NCBI GenBank assembly: GCA_022264855.1
Contig: JABYQU010000012.1
Span: 620,001 to 684,000 of the forward strand
Source of the DNA: Lenzites betulinus
Taxonomy: Eukaryota; Basidiomycota; Agaricomycetes; Polyporales; Polyporaceae
Length of the DNA stretch: 64,000 nt
Direction: 5' to 3'
Below, one piece after another: positions 35,401 through 46,072 of this stretch (the first letter of the stretch is position 1; each line of letters opens with the position of its first letter). The notes under the pieces were generated by a model, which made no database searches, was not told where the DNA came from, and was given only the letters and a program-made list of their open reading frames with translations. The position numbers and the translations under genes are program-made.

Positions 35401-37189
35401 CCGGTTCATCACGGAGGGCAGTGTCGAGGAGCGTATGCTCGAGCGAGCAGCGCAGAAGTTGAGGCTCGACCAACTCGTCATCCAACAGGGACGCACCCAG
35501 GCCACGAAAGGTGGGTTGGGCACAGAATTGTATGCCGAGGTTTCACTCATGGGCCACGTCTAGCGGCGAACAAGGAGGAGCTCTTGGAGATGATCGCACA
35601 TGGTGCTGAGAACATCGTCAACTCGGCAGATGAGTGAGTTACATATACTTCTGGAACGACCTGTGCGTATGTGCTGACATACGGAGAAGTCTAATGATTA
35701 ACGACGACATTGACGAGATCATTCATCGCGGCGAGGAGCGCACACAGAAGCTGAACAGCAAGTACGAGGGCCTCACGTTCGAGGACCTCAGCAACTTCAA
35801 GTCCGAGGCGTCCGTGCAGCAGTGGGAGGGCGAGGACTTCCGCGGGCAGCGCAAGGCGCTCCAGTTTAACCCGCTCTCGCTGTCGAAGCGCGAGCGGAAG
35901 CTCAACTACTCGGTGGACAGCTACTTCAAGGAGACGATGCGTGCGGGTCCTTCGAAGACGGAGAAGGCACCTAAGATTCCCAGGGCGCCGAAGCAGATCC
36001 AGATGTACGCCATCCTTGCGAATTGCGAGTTGTTGGTGATATTCTGACAGTCATCGCAGGCAGGACTTCCAGTTCTTCCCCCCAAGGCTCGCTGAGCTGC
36101 AGGAGCAAGAGCTCGCAGCGCACAAGGTAACTACAACGGTTGAACCCAATGTCCGAGTGACTGACCAAGTTGCAGAGGTTGAACGAGATCCCCGCAACAG
36201 CGCGGGAGCCTGCGGGCCCTGAGGACACTGTTGAAAAGCTCGAGGAGGAACGGCGAGAAGCGCAAGAGTTCATCGACAGCGGTTCGTCATTCGGGCTATA
36301 TGGGTTTTCCTCGTGATTGACATGAAATGATTGCGTAGCGGAGCCTCTCACTGAAGAGCAGCAGCAAGAGAAGGAGGAGCTTGTCGCGCAGGGCTTTGAA
36401 GATTGGAGTAGGCGTGACTTCCAGCAGTTCGTCCGCGCCCTCGAGACGTATGGATGGTAAGCCCGGCGTTTCGGCTATATCATGCGTAAAGTGCTCATGC
36501 ATCTTGAATTCCAGGACGGACGACTATGAACTTCTGGCGTCTGAGATCCAGGACAAGAATGCGGACGATGTCGCGGATTATTACCCCATCTTCAAGAAGA
36601 AGTGGAAGGAGCTCTCAGAGTACCCTCGTATCAAGGCGCGTATCGAGGAAGGAGAGGCCAAGCGCAACAAGCGATCGAACCTCGAGGCGTTGCTCGCCAA
36701 GAAGATCGCGTCAGTGCGGTACCCGATGCAGGAGCTCGAGCTCAACTATCCCACGACGAAGGGCAAGGTCTACTCGGAAGAGGAGGACCGGTACCTACTC
36801 TGCCGACTGAACTACTATGGCATGCAAGTGGAAGATGTGTACGAGCGCATCAAGAAGGACATCCTGGAGTTCCCGGTCTTCCGCTTCGACTGGTTCTTTA
36901 AGAGTCGGAGCCCGCAGGAGCTGCAGCGGAGGTGCAACACCCTCCTCGGAATGATCGAGAAGGAGGTGGAGGGGCGGCAAGCCGAGGAGGTGAAGACGAA
37001 GGGTACGAAGGGCAAGGTGTGTGATTTCACAGATGTTTCATCCATGCCGCATGTGTCTGACCAGCAGTGTAGAAGCGCGGTATTGAGCAAATCCAGGAGG
37101 CGGAGAAGATATCGCGATCCTCCACGCCCGCAAGCACCACCACCGCAGCAGCATCAGCGAAGCGGCAAACCAAGAGGCGAAAGACCTGA
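32437..37189 (+). CDS. ISW2: ISWI-family chromatin remodelling ATPase
   Basis: A nuclear SNF2 ATPase that slides and spaces nucleosomes. Around 18 exons join in frame to about 1,095 residues, the normal size. After an acidic and Lys-rich N terminus comes [16 protein letters not shown], then the ATPase: [12 protein letters not shown], the Walker A ADEMGLGKT (split by an intron between M and G), the DEAH box IDEAHRIKN, and [10 protein letters not shown]. The helicase C lobe has [28 protein letters not shown] and [15 protein letters not shown]. The HAND region ([20 protein letters not shown]), SANT domain ([11 protein letters not shown] to KKWKEL) and SLIDE domain ([15 protein letters not shown] to [13 protein letters not shown]) follow, and define ISWI rather than CHD or SWI2. 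The C terminus RQTKRRKT is a likely nuclear signal. The symbol is by family (ISW1 and ISW2 cannot be separated here). Introns 3 and 4 (about 195 and 400 nt) are longer than usual. Confidence 0.95.
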
Positions 37190-37739
37190 GTGCCCTCCGC
37201 TCCTCCTTTCTATGTTCCTTGCTTTCCTGCCGCGCCCTTGCATTTACTATGTATACTTAGACCGATAGCGTATGTATGGCGCGATGTTGTCTCGATCGCA
37301 GTAATCTATCCGTGTTATGTTCACATGGGCAGTCTCACGATACATCCTGCGGACGTGTCTGACGTTCCGCGTTCCTACCGCTTTCCCGAAGTTTGTGCGA
37401 CTGATGTTCTCTGGGTTCCCGCCAATCTGAACCCTAAATCTGGGTCACCTTGTAGTAAGTTTGGGTCCATATACGCGGCAGCTTGGACGGTACGATGGCC
37501 GTTTAACACCGTTAGCTGTGACACAGCTCATTTGGAACACACTGTGGTAATGCGAGACGTATAGTAGCATGATAGTCATGAAAATCGTGTCGACAGCCAA
37601 CACGAATAATCCTACAACAACGGCTACTATTAGGGACCCCAAATACTACCTGCCTGCGAGGCTACGATCAACCCGGACCTAGGGAGCGGACATCAGTACA
37701 ATAGGCGCAGCCAGCATATTGAATTTGCTCACGAGTGAT
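37190..37739. other. Convergent intergenic region
   Basis: This lies between the ISWI 3' end and the F-box-like gene 3' end. No feature is seen beyond presumed terminators. Confidence 0.5.
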
Positions 37740-39473
37740 TCAGAATAGCTGCAGTTGCAGAGGCGGCAGCGCTTCTAGTCCGTCATCGGGGGACATGATA
37801 CGATTGCACTCCTGGGTACGTACCCGCACGAAGAGCCGCACCAGGCGGGATACCTGCTCCCACGCCGAGCTGTGCAGCTCGCGCATACGGGCGTGTTCCG
37901 GGTGGTGGTCGCCGTCCTGTGCGGTCGCGGAGTGGATGGCGAAGGACGGGTGCGTGCAGTACGCGGACAGGAACGCGGCGACCTCCCCTGGGGAGGAAAT
38001 CGGCGAGTCCGCGACCTCGAGAGTGAGCAGCTTCGAGGGACGCATGGGCGCAATGTCATCCGTGGGCGGGTGTGTGGCGTTGAGGGGAAGGGCAAGGTAG
38101 GTGAGGTCGTGGCAGTGTCTGAACAATGGCAGCAAGCCGTCCAGGGTTACCCCCGATAGCCTGCCCGCGTTGTACGGGGGCATGAGGCGTAACGATTGTA
38201 ACCTTGGCAAGGCGTTGGCCAGCAGACTGATGAGCGCGTTGTCGAGCTGAAGACAGAATGAGTTCACTTCGAGCTCGGCGAGTTCTGGGAAGGTGCGGAG
38301 TGGTTCGAGCAGCGAGGCGTCCAGAGCGCATTCCGGTCGATCCAGAGGGGGAAGGGCATTCAAAGAAAGCATGAGGGGTATGCTGGAAGGAAGAGGAGAT
38401 GATAGAGAGACGACAGATAGGACGTCCCGACATGGACAGCGGCTGAGAGCGGTGAGGAAGTCACGAATTCCCGACGCTGGAGGGTCATGAGCAATGGACA
38501 GGCGGACTTCTGAGAGCTGTTCTGAGGACGTCCGACGTATCAAGTTGGTTACGGATGGCTCCAGGCGAATCGCACTGATATGCAAGGAAGTGATGGAAGG
38601 AAAGATGGGAGAAGTCGCGGAAAGAAGGCGTTCATCAACTTCCGCTGCTCTCGGTAGGAATATCTTCGCCACAGATAGGCCTGGAAGTGTGGCGAGATGG
38701 AGTAATGCATCGTCGAATAGCGGAAGAGCCATGTCCACCGTCTCCAGATGTTGTAGTTGTGAGATGGCGTGAGAGGTGATCCTGTCCTCGGGCCCAATGC
38801 TGGAGCGACATTGTACCGATAGATGAGTCAGGAGCGGGCACTTGAGATGCAGGGACCTCAGAATTGGAAGGCTGAGGCTGTCGCTTGGGGGCTGCCCCAG
38901 GTGCAATGTCGTGAGTTTCGGCCCTATAAACTGGTAGCCGTACTCGAAAACATCTGCATCCGGTTCCTCCCATATGAGCTCCCGCAAGTTTGGGAGGAGA
39001 GGTGGTGGCCCAGGTCGATATAGGCAAAGTATGCGGTAAGTATCTTCATCGAGGTCCGGTTCCGGCCCGAACCTTCTGAACGACGTAACGAAGGCTGCGT
39101 TTGCTAGGAAACGAGTCCACTCTGAAGGGAATGGAGGTCGTGTAAGGGACTGTGAAAGCAATTGAGCAACCATGCATCATGCGAATGAAGGAAATCCTCT
39201 TACGATAGTACTCGAGAGCGAATCATCACTTTCCTCTCCGTCTTCCGTCCACAGCTCCGCGGGCATGCACCTCACCAGGGGCCGTAAGCTGAACAGTCGG
39301 CTCCATAGCACCTTCACCGCGACACGATGGATACTACGGTGGGCAGCACCGAATGCGGCCACAGTCGCCCTGCAGTCTGGATCATAACCACCTTCATATG
39401 CTTGCTCACAGATATTCCTCACAATATCGGGGGAGAGGAAGAGCGGGTTCATGACGGTCGTAACAAGGGACAA
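37740..39473 (-). CDS. F-box/leucine-rich-repeat-like protein
   Basis: Two exons (39473-39204 and 39149-37740) give 559 residues. The N-terminal ~70 residues resemble the degenerate F-box entry of the large Agaricomycete families: a hydrophobic stretch (LSPDIVRNICEQAY), then RATVAAFGAAHRSIHRVAVKVLWSRLFSLRPLV, where VLW followed by a short 'L..L..L' run is characteristic. The remainder consists of irregular leucine-rich repeats (LPNLRELIWEE, LPILRSLHLKCPLLTHLSV, QLQHLETVDMAL, FPSITSLHISAI, LPRLQSLRLMPPY, CHDLTYLALPL). By analogy it would be a substrate receptor of an SCF ubiquitin ligase, but in these expanded families Skp1 binding is often unproven. It is convergent with the ISWI gene. No missing stop or frameshift is seen. 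Confidence 0.82.
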
Positions 39474-42400
39474 GTCCTCAGATGACTATATGTAGTTCTG
39501 TGAGGATAAGGGTGGTCAGCCATGCGGCAGGGTAGCACAGCGGCGGCGAGTACCTGTATGAAATGTGGGCGGATGAAACCAGCCGCCGAGCGGGACGCCT
39601 CCCCTGCGACGAGCGGCGAGGGTCCCCGTCCGTAAACACCGGGAGTGGTCAGCTTCGAGGGGCAAGATGGCAGGCCTCACGACAGTGTGCCCCCTCTCCG
39701 TGTCGTCCGTGAGATATCATATATCAGGCGTGGACATAGGCGGCACACCAAATGAAGCGGAGCTACAGCCTGCTCACATACAAGAAGCTGTCGCTGCCTT
39801 CGCGCAGCTGCACGGGGCTGCCCTACTCGGCAGAACTGCCTGGATGATGTCAACATCCGATCCACCACGGAGAATGCTGTTTTGGGACAGAGGCGCCACA
39901 TCAATCCGAGTACCGTCGTAGTTGGCCAGGCCTACCCGGTCGCGGCTGAGCTTTTAGTTAGCGAGTGTAGGGGCGGCACTGGTTTTCTGCACTCACAAAT
40001 TTCACCAACCGCCCGCGGCCGATGGTCGACTGGCCCGGATCACGACGACGGACAGGAAGCCGCGAGCCCGTCCTGAGTCTGATCTGGGCAACGAGATGAT
40101 TTCGTATGATGTCGATCACGAAACAAGATGACATGATTTTAATATACCGGATGGTCTTCGTAGCCACATATTGAGATGCGGTATGGCCTGAACGGTTGCA
40201 AGCTGGCACTAAGAGTTTGACGCCGTAGGAATGTGAGTGGGCGGTTAGGCGAGTGGTAAAACGTCTGCCGGACTAGTTGTATGGCCTAGTACGGGGCACA
40301 GCCGGGTCCAGCCGGTGTCTTCGGAATGGTGTTGCCCTCGGCCACTCGGAAGGGAATGGACGGCGGTGACTACTGACAAAATATGTTCGGACATCACTGG
40401 GATCTCCGTTGGATCTACGCATATGCGAGCGTTCGCGGCATGGTGCCACCCTATGCAAAGGGAGGGCCGAGGGCTCATGGTAGAGGAAAACGGAAAGCCC
40501 CTTTGTAGTAGCCACTTGCGTCTTCGACCATACCCTTCAACAACGAAGCAGGTGTGAGAAGCATTGCGTGCAGTAGGAATAGTATGCGCAGGACGTACAT
40601 ATTCATGGAGCTACCAAAAACGCGCAGCTAGGGTTCCGGAAGCGCAGCATGTGCAGATCGCTCCGTTGAACGTAGCGCAATGGGAAAGCCGCGCGCTGCA
40701 GGGAAGGCGGCCACGGAGAGGCAACGTGCTCTGTGGGATTCTTTCTGTTAAGTTCCGACGTAGAGCGGAGGCTTCCATAATCCAGGGGGTGCGAACCGAA
40801 GAACACGCTAGGAGCATATCAACAGGTCGTGTGGAGTTGTCGCTTCTCGAGATACGTACGGACTACCATCGATCTCGAAGTCAAGTGGAACTATTGAGTG
40901 TGGTTTGTATGGGCCTTACAGGGTATTTGCTACACGGGAGTAGTACACCTGATTATTCGAGCACATATATTAGAACTATGCACTCAACGCAGCCACAGAG
41001 TACACACATACTGAAAATCAGGAACTTGCTGCGGATTGCATATGCTTCATACAACTTGAAGCTTACAAAAGTTCATCAGTATATAATAACGCGTAATCTT
41101 GTTCGCACACGGTTGCTGACGAGTCCTTCAAGACGGCGGAGCTCGTCGGGCCACAAGTTCCGTCCTTCTGAAAAGCAACCTGAAATAAGACTTCGGTTCA
41201 TGATAGCGTAAGAGAAACCCACATGTAACCGTCGCACGGCTGGTCTCCATCATCTCCAGGGGAGGGCCGTCAAGAACTCTTGAATTGAAGGGCTGGAGGC
41301 TGAGAGGACCCGTGCAACTCCTGCCAAGGTTTGTCCGGACTTTGCATAAATCTCCTTCCATAAAAGGCAAGTACCTTTGTCCGAGTTAGCATAATCGAGG
41401 ACGTTGCGAAGCTTAGACGCCCGCGAAGCGCCCAAAGGGTTGTCCAGCCTTAGCATAAACGAGGTCTCATCGAGCCGTGGATACGCGCGCTTACTGTACC
41501 CCGGGATGCATGTTACACTACGTTTAAATCCAAGCTACTGCTCCGCCCTCTAGTTGAATCGTCGTTCGTCGAGCTGCAGTTCATTGACCGTTACGATTTT
41601 CTTCACGGACATTTCGTGGGCGCTAACGGTCACATGACGTATGCACGTGACAAGCCTTGTCCGTCGAAGCATAATTGAGGGCTAAAAGTTTGCATAATCG
41701 AGGCCGATTTCGAGGGATTTTTCGGACAAACCCCCATAGGAGTTGCACGGGTCCTAGGCTGAGAGTTACTTAGATTCACAAGACGCGGACGATTATTAGA
41801 TCATGACCACATGGCCACCTCATACAACCAGACGCCGCCGAACGGATCTCTCACACGCAGAAGCAGTGTGGAAGCGGGAGTAGCACGACGACAGATTGGC
41901 TTGGGTGCCCATTCCGCCAGGATCTGGAGGTAAACTGTTCAGCGCTCGCCGAGCCTTCGCTCAAGGTTCGAGACCGGATTCCTCTCTCCCAGCGCTGCCC
42001 AGTAATTCATTTACGGCACGCGCCACATCCTGCCACATCTGCCCAAATGCTCAGTTCTATTCATTCGCCGGCAATATATGAACTGCTTACCCAGGAGAAT
42101 GTGAATCCATCTTTGGGGGCAACAACCAGTGCAGTTGTACTCGCCAAGCCTGGAACTGTGGGTCCCGAGTCTAAACACGAGGTAGGGCGAGTATCAGCAA
42201 GTTTCACAGCTAACCCCCGCATTTCAACAGCGACTGTCGGTTGCAAATGGTCGCCGCAGTACTGTGGTGGCCAGGTGGTAGCAAATGCCAAGGAACGTGT
42301 TCATTAAGCGCTCAGTGTCTGGTACACACGAGTCTGAGACTCGTCAATTGCGACCCCGAGACATTCGTTCCGAATAGCTGCCGGCCTCGGATCCATTAGC

Positions 42401-42736
42401 TTCGCCCGTACTTTGTTGCTAGAAGCGTCTTTCCGAAACATGACAATTCTTAGACTTCAGTGCTGTCGAGTATACGCACATATACGACCTGACAAATAAC
42501 AATACATATCTTTCTACATGATGTTCTGGATGAACACATGCTCCAAGTGCGTGTGGGTTGTCCGATAGGATAGTCGGTAGGATACAGAGCAAGACAGAAG
42601 CGAAAGCGTGAGACGACAGCAAAGTGGGACGACAATGCGAAGAGGGTGCAAAGTCCGAGAAACGAAACGTGACAAGATCCATCCATCCGACAGAGAACCG
42701 GGGTAGAGTGAGAACAACACGACGGGCCGCGAATCG
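39474..42736. other. Intergenic region containing a MITE
   Basis: 3.26 kb lies between the F-box-like gene and MAU2. Apart from the element at 41305-41755 I see no supported feature. A degenerate tRNA-like string near 40237-40320 does not fold properly. Confidence 0.5.
41305..41755. mobile_element. hAT-like MITE with 8-bp target-site duplication
   Basis: The 451-bp element begins AGGACCCGTGCAACTCC and ends with its reverse complement GGAGTTGCACGGGTCCT; the TIR continues imperfectly to GGTTTGTCC. It is bounded on both sides by the direct repeat AGGCTGAG (41297-41304 and 41756-41763), a perfect 8-bp duplication as made by hAT transposases. Inside, a motif of the form TTGTCCGnnnnAGCATAATCGAGG recurs in the same orientation near 41331, 41378, 41440 and 41657, with a partial copy near 41687, like the subterminal transposase-binding repeats of hAT elements. 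It has no coding capacity. Confidence 0.88.
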
Positions 42737-45587
42737 TCACGGCGCTGAGTCCTCGACGTCCTCTGGCAAGTCTCTTCGCGTGAGGTCCGAGACGGCCTTC
42801 GACAGCTGGGCGTTGACAGCGGTCTGTTTCTGCACCCGCGCCTCTTTCCCGGCGCGCTTGAAGAGCTCTGCGCGGCACCCTCAGCACAGTTCCATTGCCG
42901 GACGGAACGCGTGGTGGACTCACCGAGGAAACGTTCACCCACCCAGAGCCCGAGCGGTGCATTCCCGACCGCTACCGGAGGGTTCCTCCCGGCTTGAGAA
43001 GCGGCCGCGCCTTTGGTCGAGGGAGCGCCGAGCCCTGCTGCGAGCTGCTCACACGTCTGTAACATGGTGCGCGCGTGGTCCCCGGCCGTATGTAAGTAGT
43101 GTGCGGCGATGAGTGCAAGTACCAACGCGCGCAAGTGGTTGTCTTGTGCCCGCGTCGCCAGCTCGAGCGCGTGTTTCAAGTGCTGCCTGCAATGTCAATT
43201 GTATCAGAGCTGCACCGGAGGATGACTACTAGTAAGACATACTTCGCCTTCAGAATCTCCGGCGTGAAGCACGCTTCCAAGACCTGAGCGACCGCCTCCA
43301 GCGAGCCCCCCATCCCTCTGCACATCTTCACGACCTCCATGCCCTTCTCCACGTGGACCTCCAAGTCAAGTTCATCCTCAGGCCAAGGGTCGTCCGCTTC
43401 CGACAATCCTTGTGTCCACGCTTCGCGCAAGCGAGACATTCTCCGTGATACTCCAACGCACAGCGCGGTTTCACCAGCGAGCGCGGCCACATGTACAAAG
43501 CTCCCGGCTTCCGCATGATGGGCAGCGGCGCGGTAGCATCGGAGCGCTCGAGCAGGCCGCAGGAGCGCATGCGCGAGATGCGCGTGGTGAAGAGCGATCC
43601 GGGCGGAGAATAGGGCAAAGATGTCGTATGTGCGTGTATGCGCGATCAGGAGGTTGAGGTTCTGTCGATGACGAGCAACATGAACTTCTGCTCCTGCTGC
43701 GACCCGCATATGCAAAAGTACCCACCTCTTCCGCCGTAGAGAACTCGCTTCGCATGATCGAAACCTGGAGAGCATATTAGCATCGGGTAAGCATATTATT
43801 GGACTGATGGCGGCGCACTGCGATGAGCTCGGACAGCAGGTCAGCTTTGATCCTTGCGAGTCGTTCTTCAACTTCTTGTACATCTCCAGCGCTGGCCCAA
43901 GTCGAGACTGTGTGTCGTAAGCATCCATTGCCAATATTTCTCTATAAGCCCATGTAAACCCACTCACATGAAATTTCACGAAGCGCTTCAGCATCCCAAG
44001 TAGCAAGGCCTTCTGTAGCGAAGACTTTCCGCTTGGGCTTCCGTCCGACGGCGTCCCGTTTCGACGCGCTGCTAACAAGGAACGCGAGCAAGAAGAGGAT
44101 CCGAGGGTGCGTCACTTGCACGACGAGGGACGGGCCGGGTGGCAACGCAATCTAGTGCATATACACGCTCAGTTGACGATCTTGGTTGTATTGAAGATGA
44201 CTGACCTCAGTATGGCCGTCCGCGAACTTCTCCAAGACGTCCGAGTCGAGCAGCGCGTGCAGGTGCGACAGCCTCGGAGAAACCTCTGCGGCCTCCCCCG
44301 AATGGGTGTAGTACACAATAGACAGCATGAGCAGATGCACGGCCATCGCTGCCTCAAATGCGTCTTCGAACATGATAAATGTCTGCTCAGGCACGGGCGG
44401 CTGAGTTTGCTGGATTTGAGTATTGCCTCCCTGCGAAGGGGCGGGCTTGCGGGGCTTGGGTGTCGACGCAGCGTCGTACGACAATCCGAGCGCCGCCTCC
44501 GCGCTGAAGGCCGCGGCGCGGACTTCACCCCACATCCCTGCCGCCACAAGGATGCGTGTACGAAGGACACGGGCGAGAAGCGCGACCTGCTTGTGCTTCT
44601 GCGCCACGGAGCGGTCTTCGAGCTCCTGGATGACTGCGAGGGCTGCATGCACATCCTGTGCACTAGGCTGGGGTGAGGCAGGCGGGGTGCGGTTCTGTAG
44701 ATTCTCCGGCTTAGCCTTTGCTAAGATCGAAGATTGGGGAGTCGCAGTAGGTGAGGTTAGGAGGGTGATGAGAGCGAGCTGCACCGAGTAGAATATATGC
44801 GCCGGGTCGGCGGGCGTAAGAGAGGAGATGAGATTGCGGATCTGGTTTCGCGCGAACTTGGTCTTGTGCTGCCATTGCGAGAGCTGGGCTTGCAGAAGAG
44901 CGAGTTGGTGTTTATATGCGCGTAGGGAAGGGTGCTGAAGCAAAAATGAGTTTTACAAAGTCACGCATATAGTCATGCGCAAACATTACCTTCTGCGCTA
45001 TGATGGACTACCGGACGAGCATGAGCCACCGAAATAAAGAGCATATAGACGGAACACTCACCCCTCGACTAAGGGCTTTCTCAACCTGCGCAATGGTGCG
45101 CATACATAAACATTGGAACCCTCACCGAGCGAAAAGGACGTACCTCATTCTCGATCCCCGCTGCCCACCCATGCTCCTCGTCCTGGCTGAACCCTCCCGC
45201 GATTACGCGCATCCCAAGCTCTGCCAAGCTCGTCCACGCGCGACATTCGATGTCAGGAAGCAGCGCAGGTATCGCCAGACATTTTCTGAGCGCAGAAAGC
45301 GAAAGCACGAGTGAGTGCACGTAGTACTTGTGGTTCGGTGGATGCGCGAGCAGCGAAGGTAGGTTTACAAGCAAGACCGCCGGCGGAAGCGGCCTGAGTT
45401 CTGACTCGGCCTCAAAAGACGGTCGAGATTGAATCTTAAGAGATGTCGATGAGGAGCTGTATGCAACGCGAGGGGAGGGCGGCGCAGTGGGTGGTAGAGT
45501 GGTGAGGTCGGAGAGGTCAGACTCGGTAGAGATGGAGTGCTCTGGCTGTATGCGCTGCCTTTTCAGTGGGCGGGGATTCTCATCCAT
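42737..45587 (-). CDS. MAU2: Cohesin loading factor MAU2/SCC4
   Basis: The partner of SCC2/NIPBL that loads cohesin onto chromosomes; a TPR-like all-helical nuclear protein. About ten exons from ATG 45587 to TGA 42737 predict roughly 770 residues. After a low-complexity N terminus (DENPRPLKRQRIQPE) come the family landmarks: CRAWTSLAELGMRVIAGG, WAAGIENEVEKALSRG, SIIAQKHPSLRAYKHQ and LSQWQHKTKFARNQIRNLI. Later come LLMLSIVYYTHSGE, PRLSHLHALLD, LARIKADLLSELIA and LVLALIAAHYLHTAGDHARTML with GNAPLGLWVGERFLELFKRAGKE near the C terminus. All belong to the cohesin-load domain. Two very short exons occur (45085-45062, 24 nt; 45007-44990, 18 nt), supported by splice sites and by restoring the conserved IAQKHPSL. 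The upstream region carries MluI-type boxes (separate entry). Confidence 0.92.
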
Positions 45588-46072
45588 GATCTGAACGCTA
45601 GAAAGTGTCTGGAGAGTGTGCGGAGGCAGCGAGCTCGGCGTCGGCGACGTCGTGGAGGATGGTCAAGCCAGGGCCTGGCAGGAGCTCTCACTAAGCCACG
45701 GGATCAGCGCGTCGACGTGACGGCCCTGAACAGCGAAAAATCGCGTGACATAACGCGTGACACTACCGTGACGCGTCGTGTCAGACCACAGTCCGTCTTG
45801 CGACCTCGAAGGTTTTCTCAGCTAGCTGCCTAGCAAACTTACACGAGCTTGAGTACTCTTGAGTGCTTAGTATGACCGAAGCTTCACAGAGCCAACGATC
45901 AATATTCAATACCCAGTGTTCGTTCAAGCGCATGCCTGAGAAGACCTGCACAGCGAACATCCCGAGTGAGAAAAGCGAAGGAAAGCAAATGTGCGAGCAT
46001 GAATGCGCTAAAAGTACAAATGGTGGTCGGCGGCAACGAGAATGAGCGTAAACCAAATGAAACAATGTCCAA
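45588..46072. other. Intergenic region upstream of MAU2
   Basis: This lies between the MAU2 start and the 3' end of the next minus-strand gene. It holds the MluI boxes listed separately. Confidence 0.5.
45741..45776 (-). promoter_or_regulatory. Clustered MluI cell-cycle box-like motifs upstream of MAU2
   Basis: ACGCGT occurs at 45753-45758 and 45771-45776, with the related TCGCGT at 45741-45746, all within 36 bp and 155-190 bp before the MAU2 start codon. In yeasts this is the binding site of MBF (Mbp1-Swi6), which drives G1/S genes; the assignment here is by analogy. Confidence 0.45.

Noticed and set aside
40237..40320. tRNA-like string (GGCGAGTGGTAAAACGTCTGCC)
   Set aside because: The D-arm resembles tRNA-Leu/Ser, but anticodon stem and T-arm do not pair; at best a decayed tRNA pseudogene.
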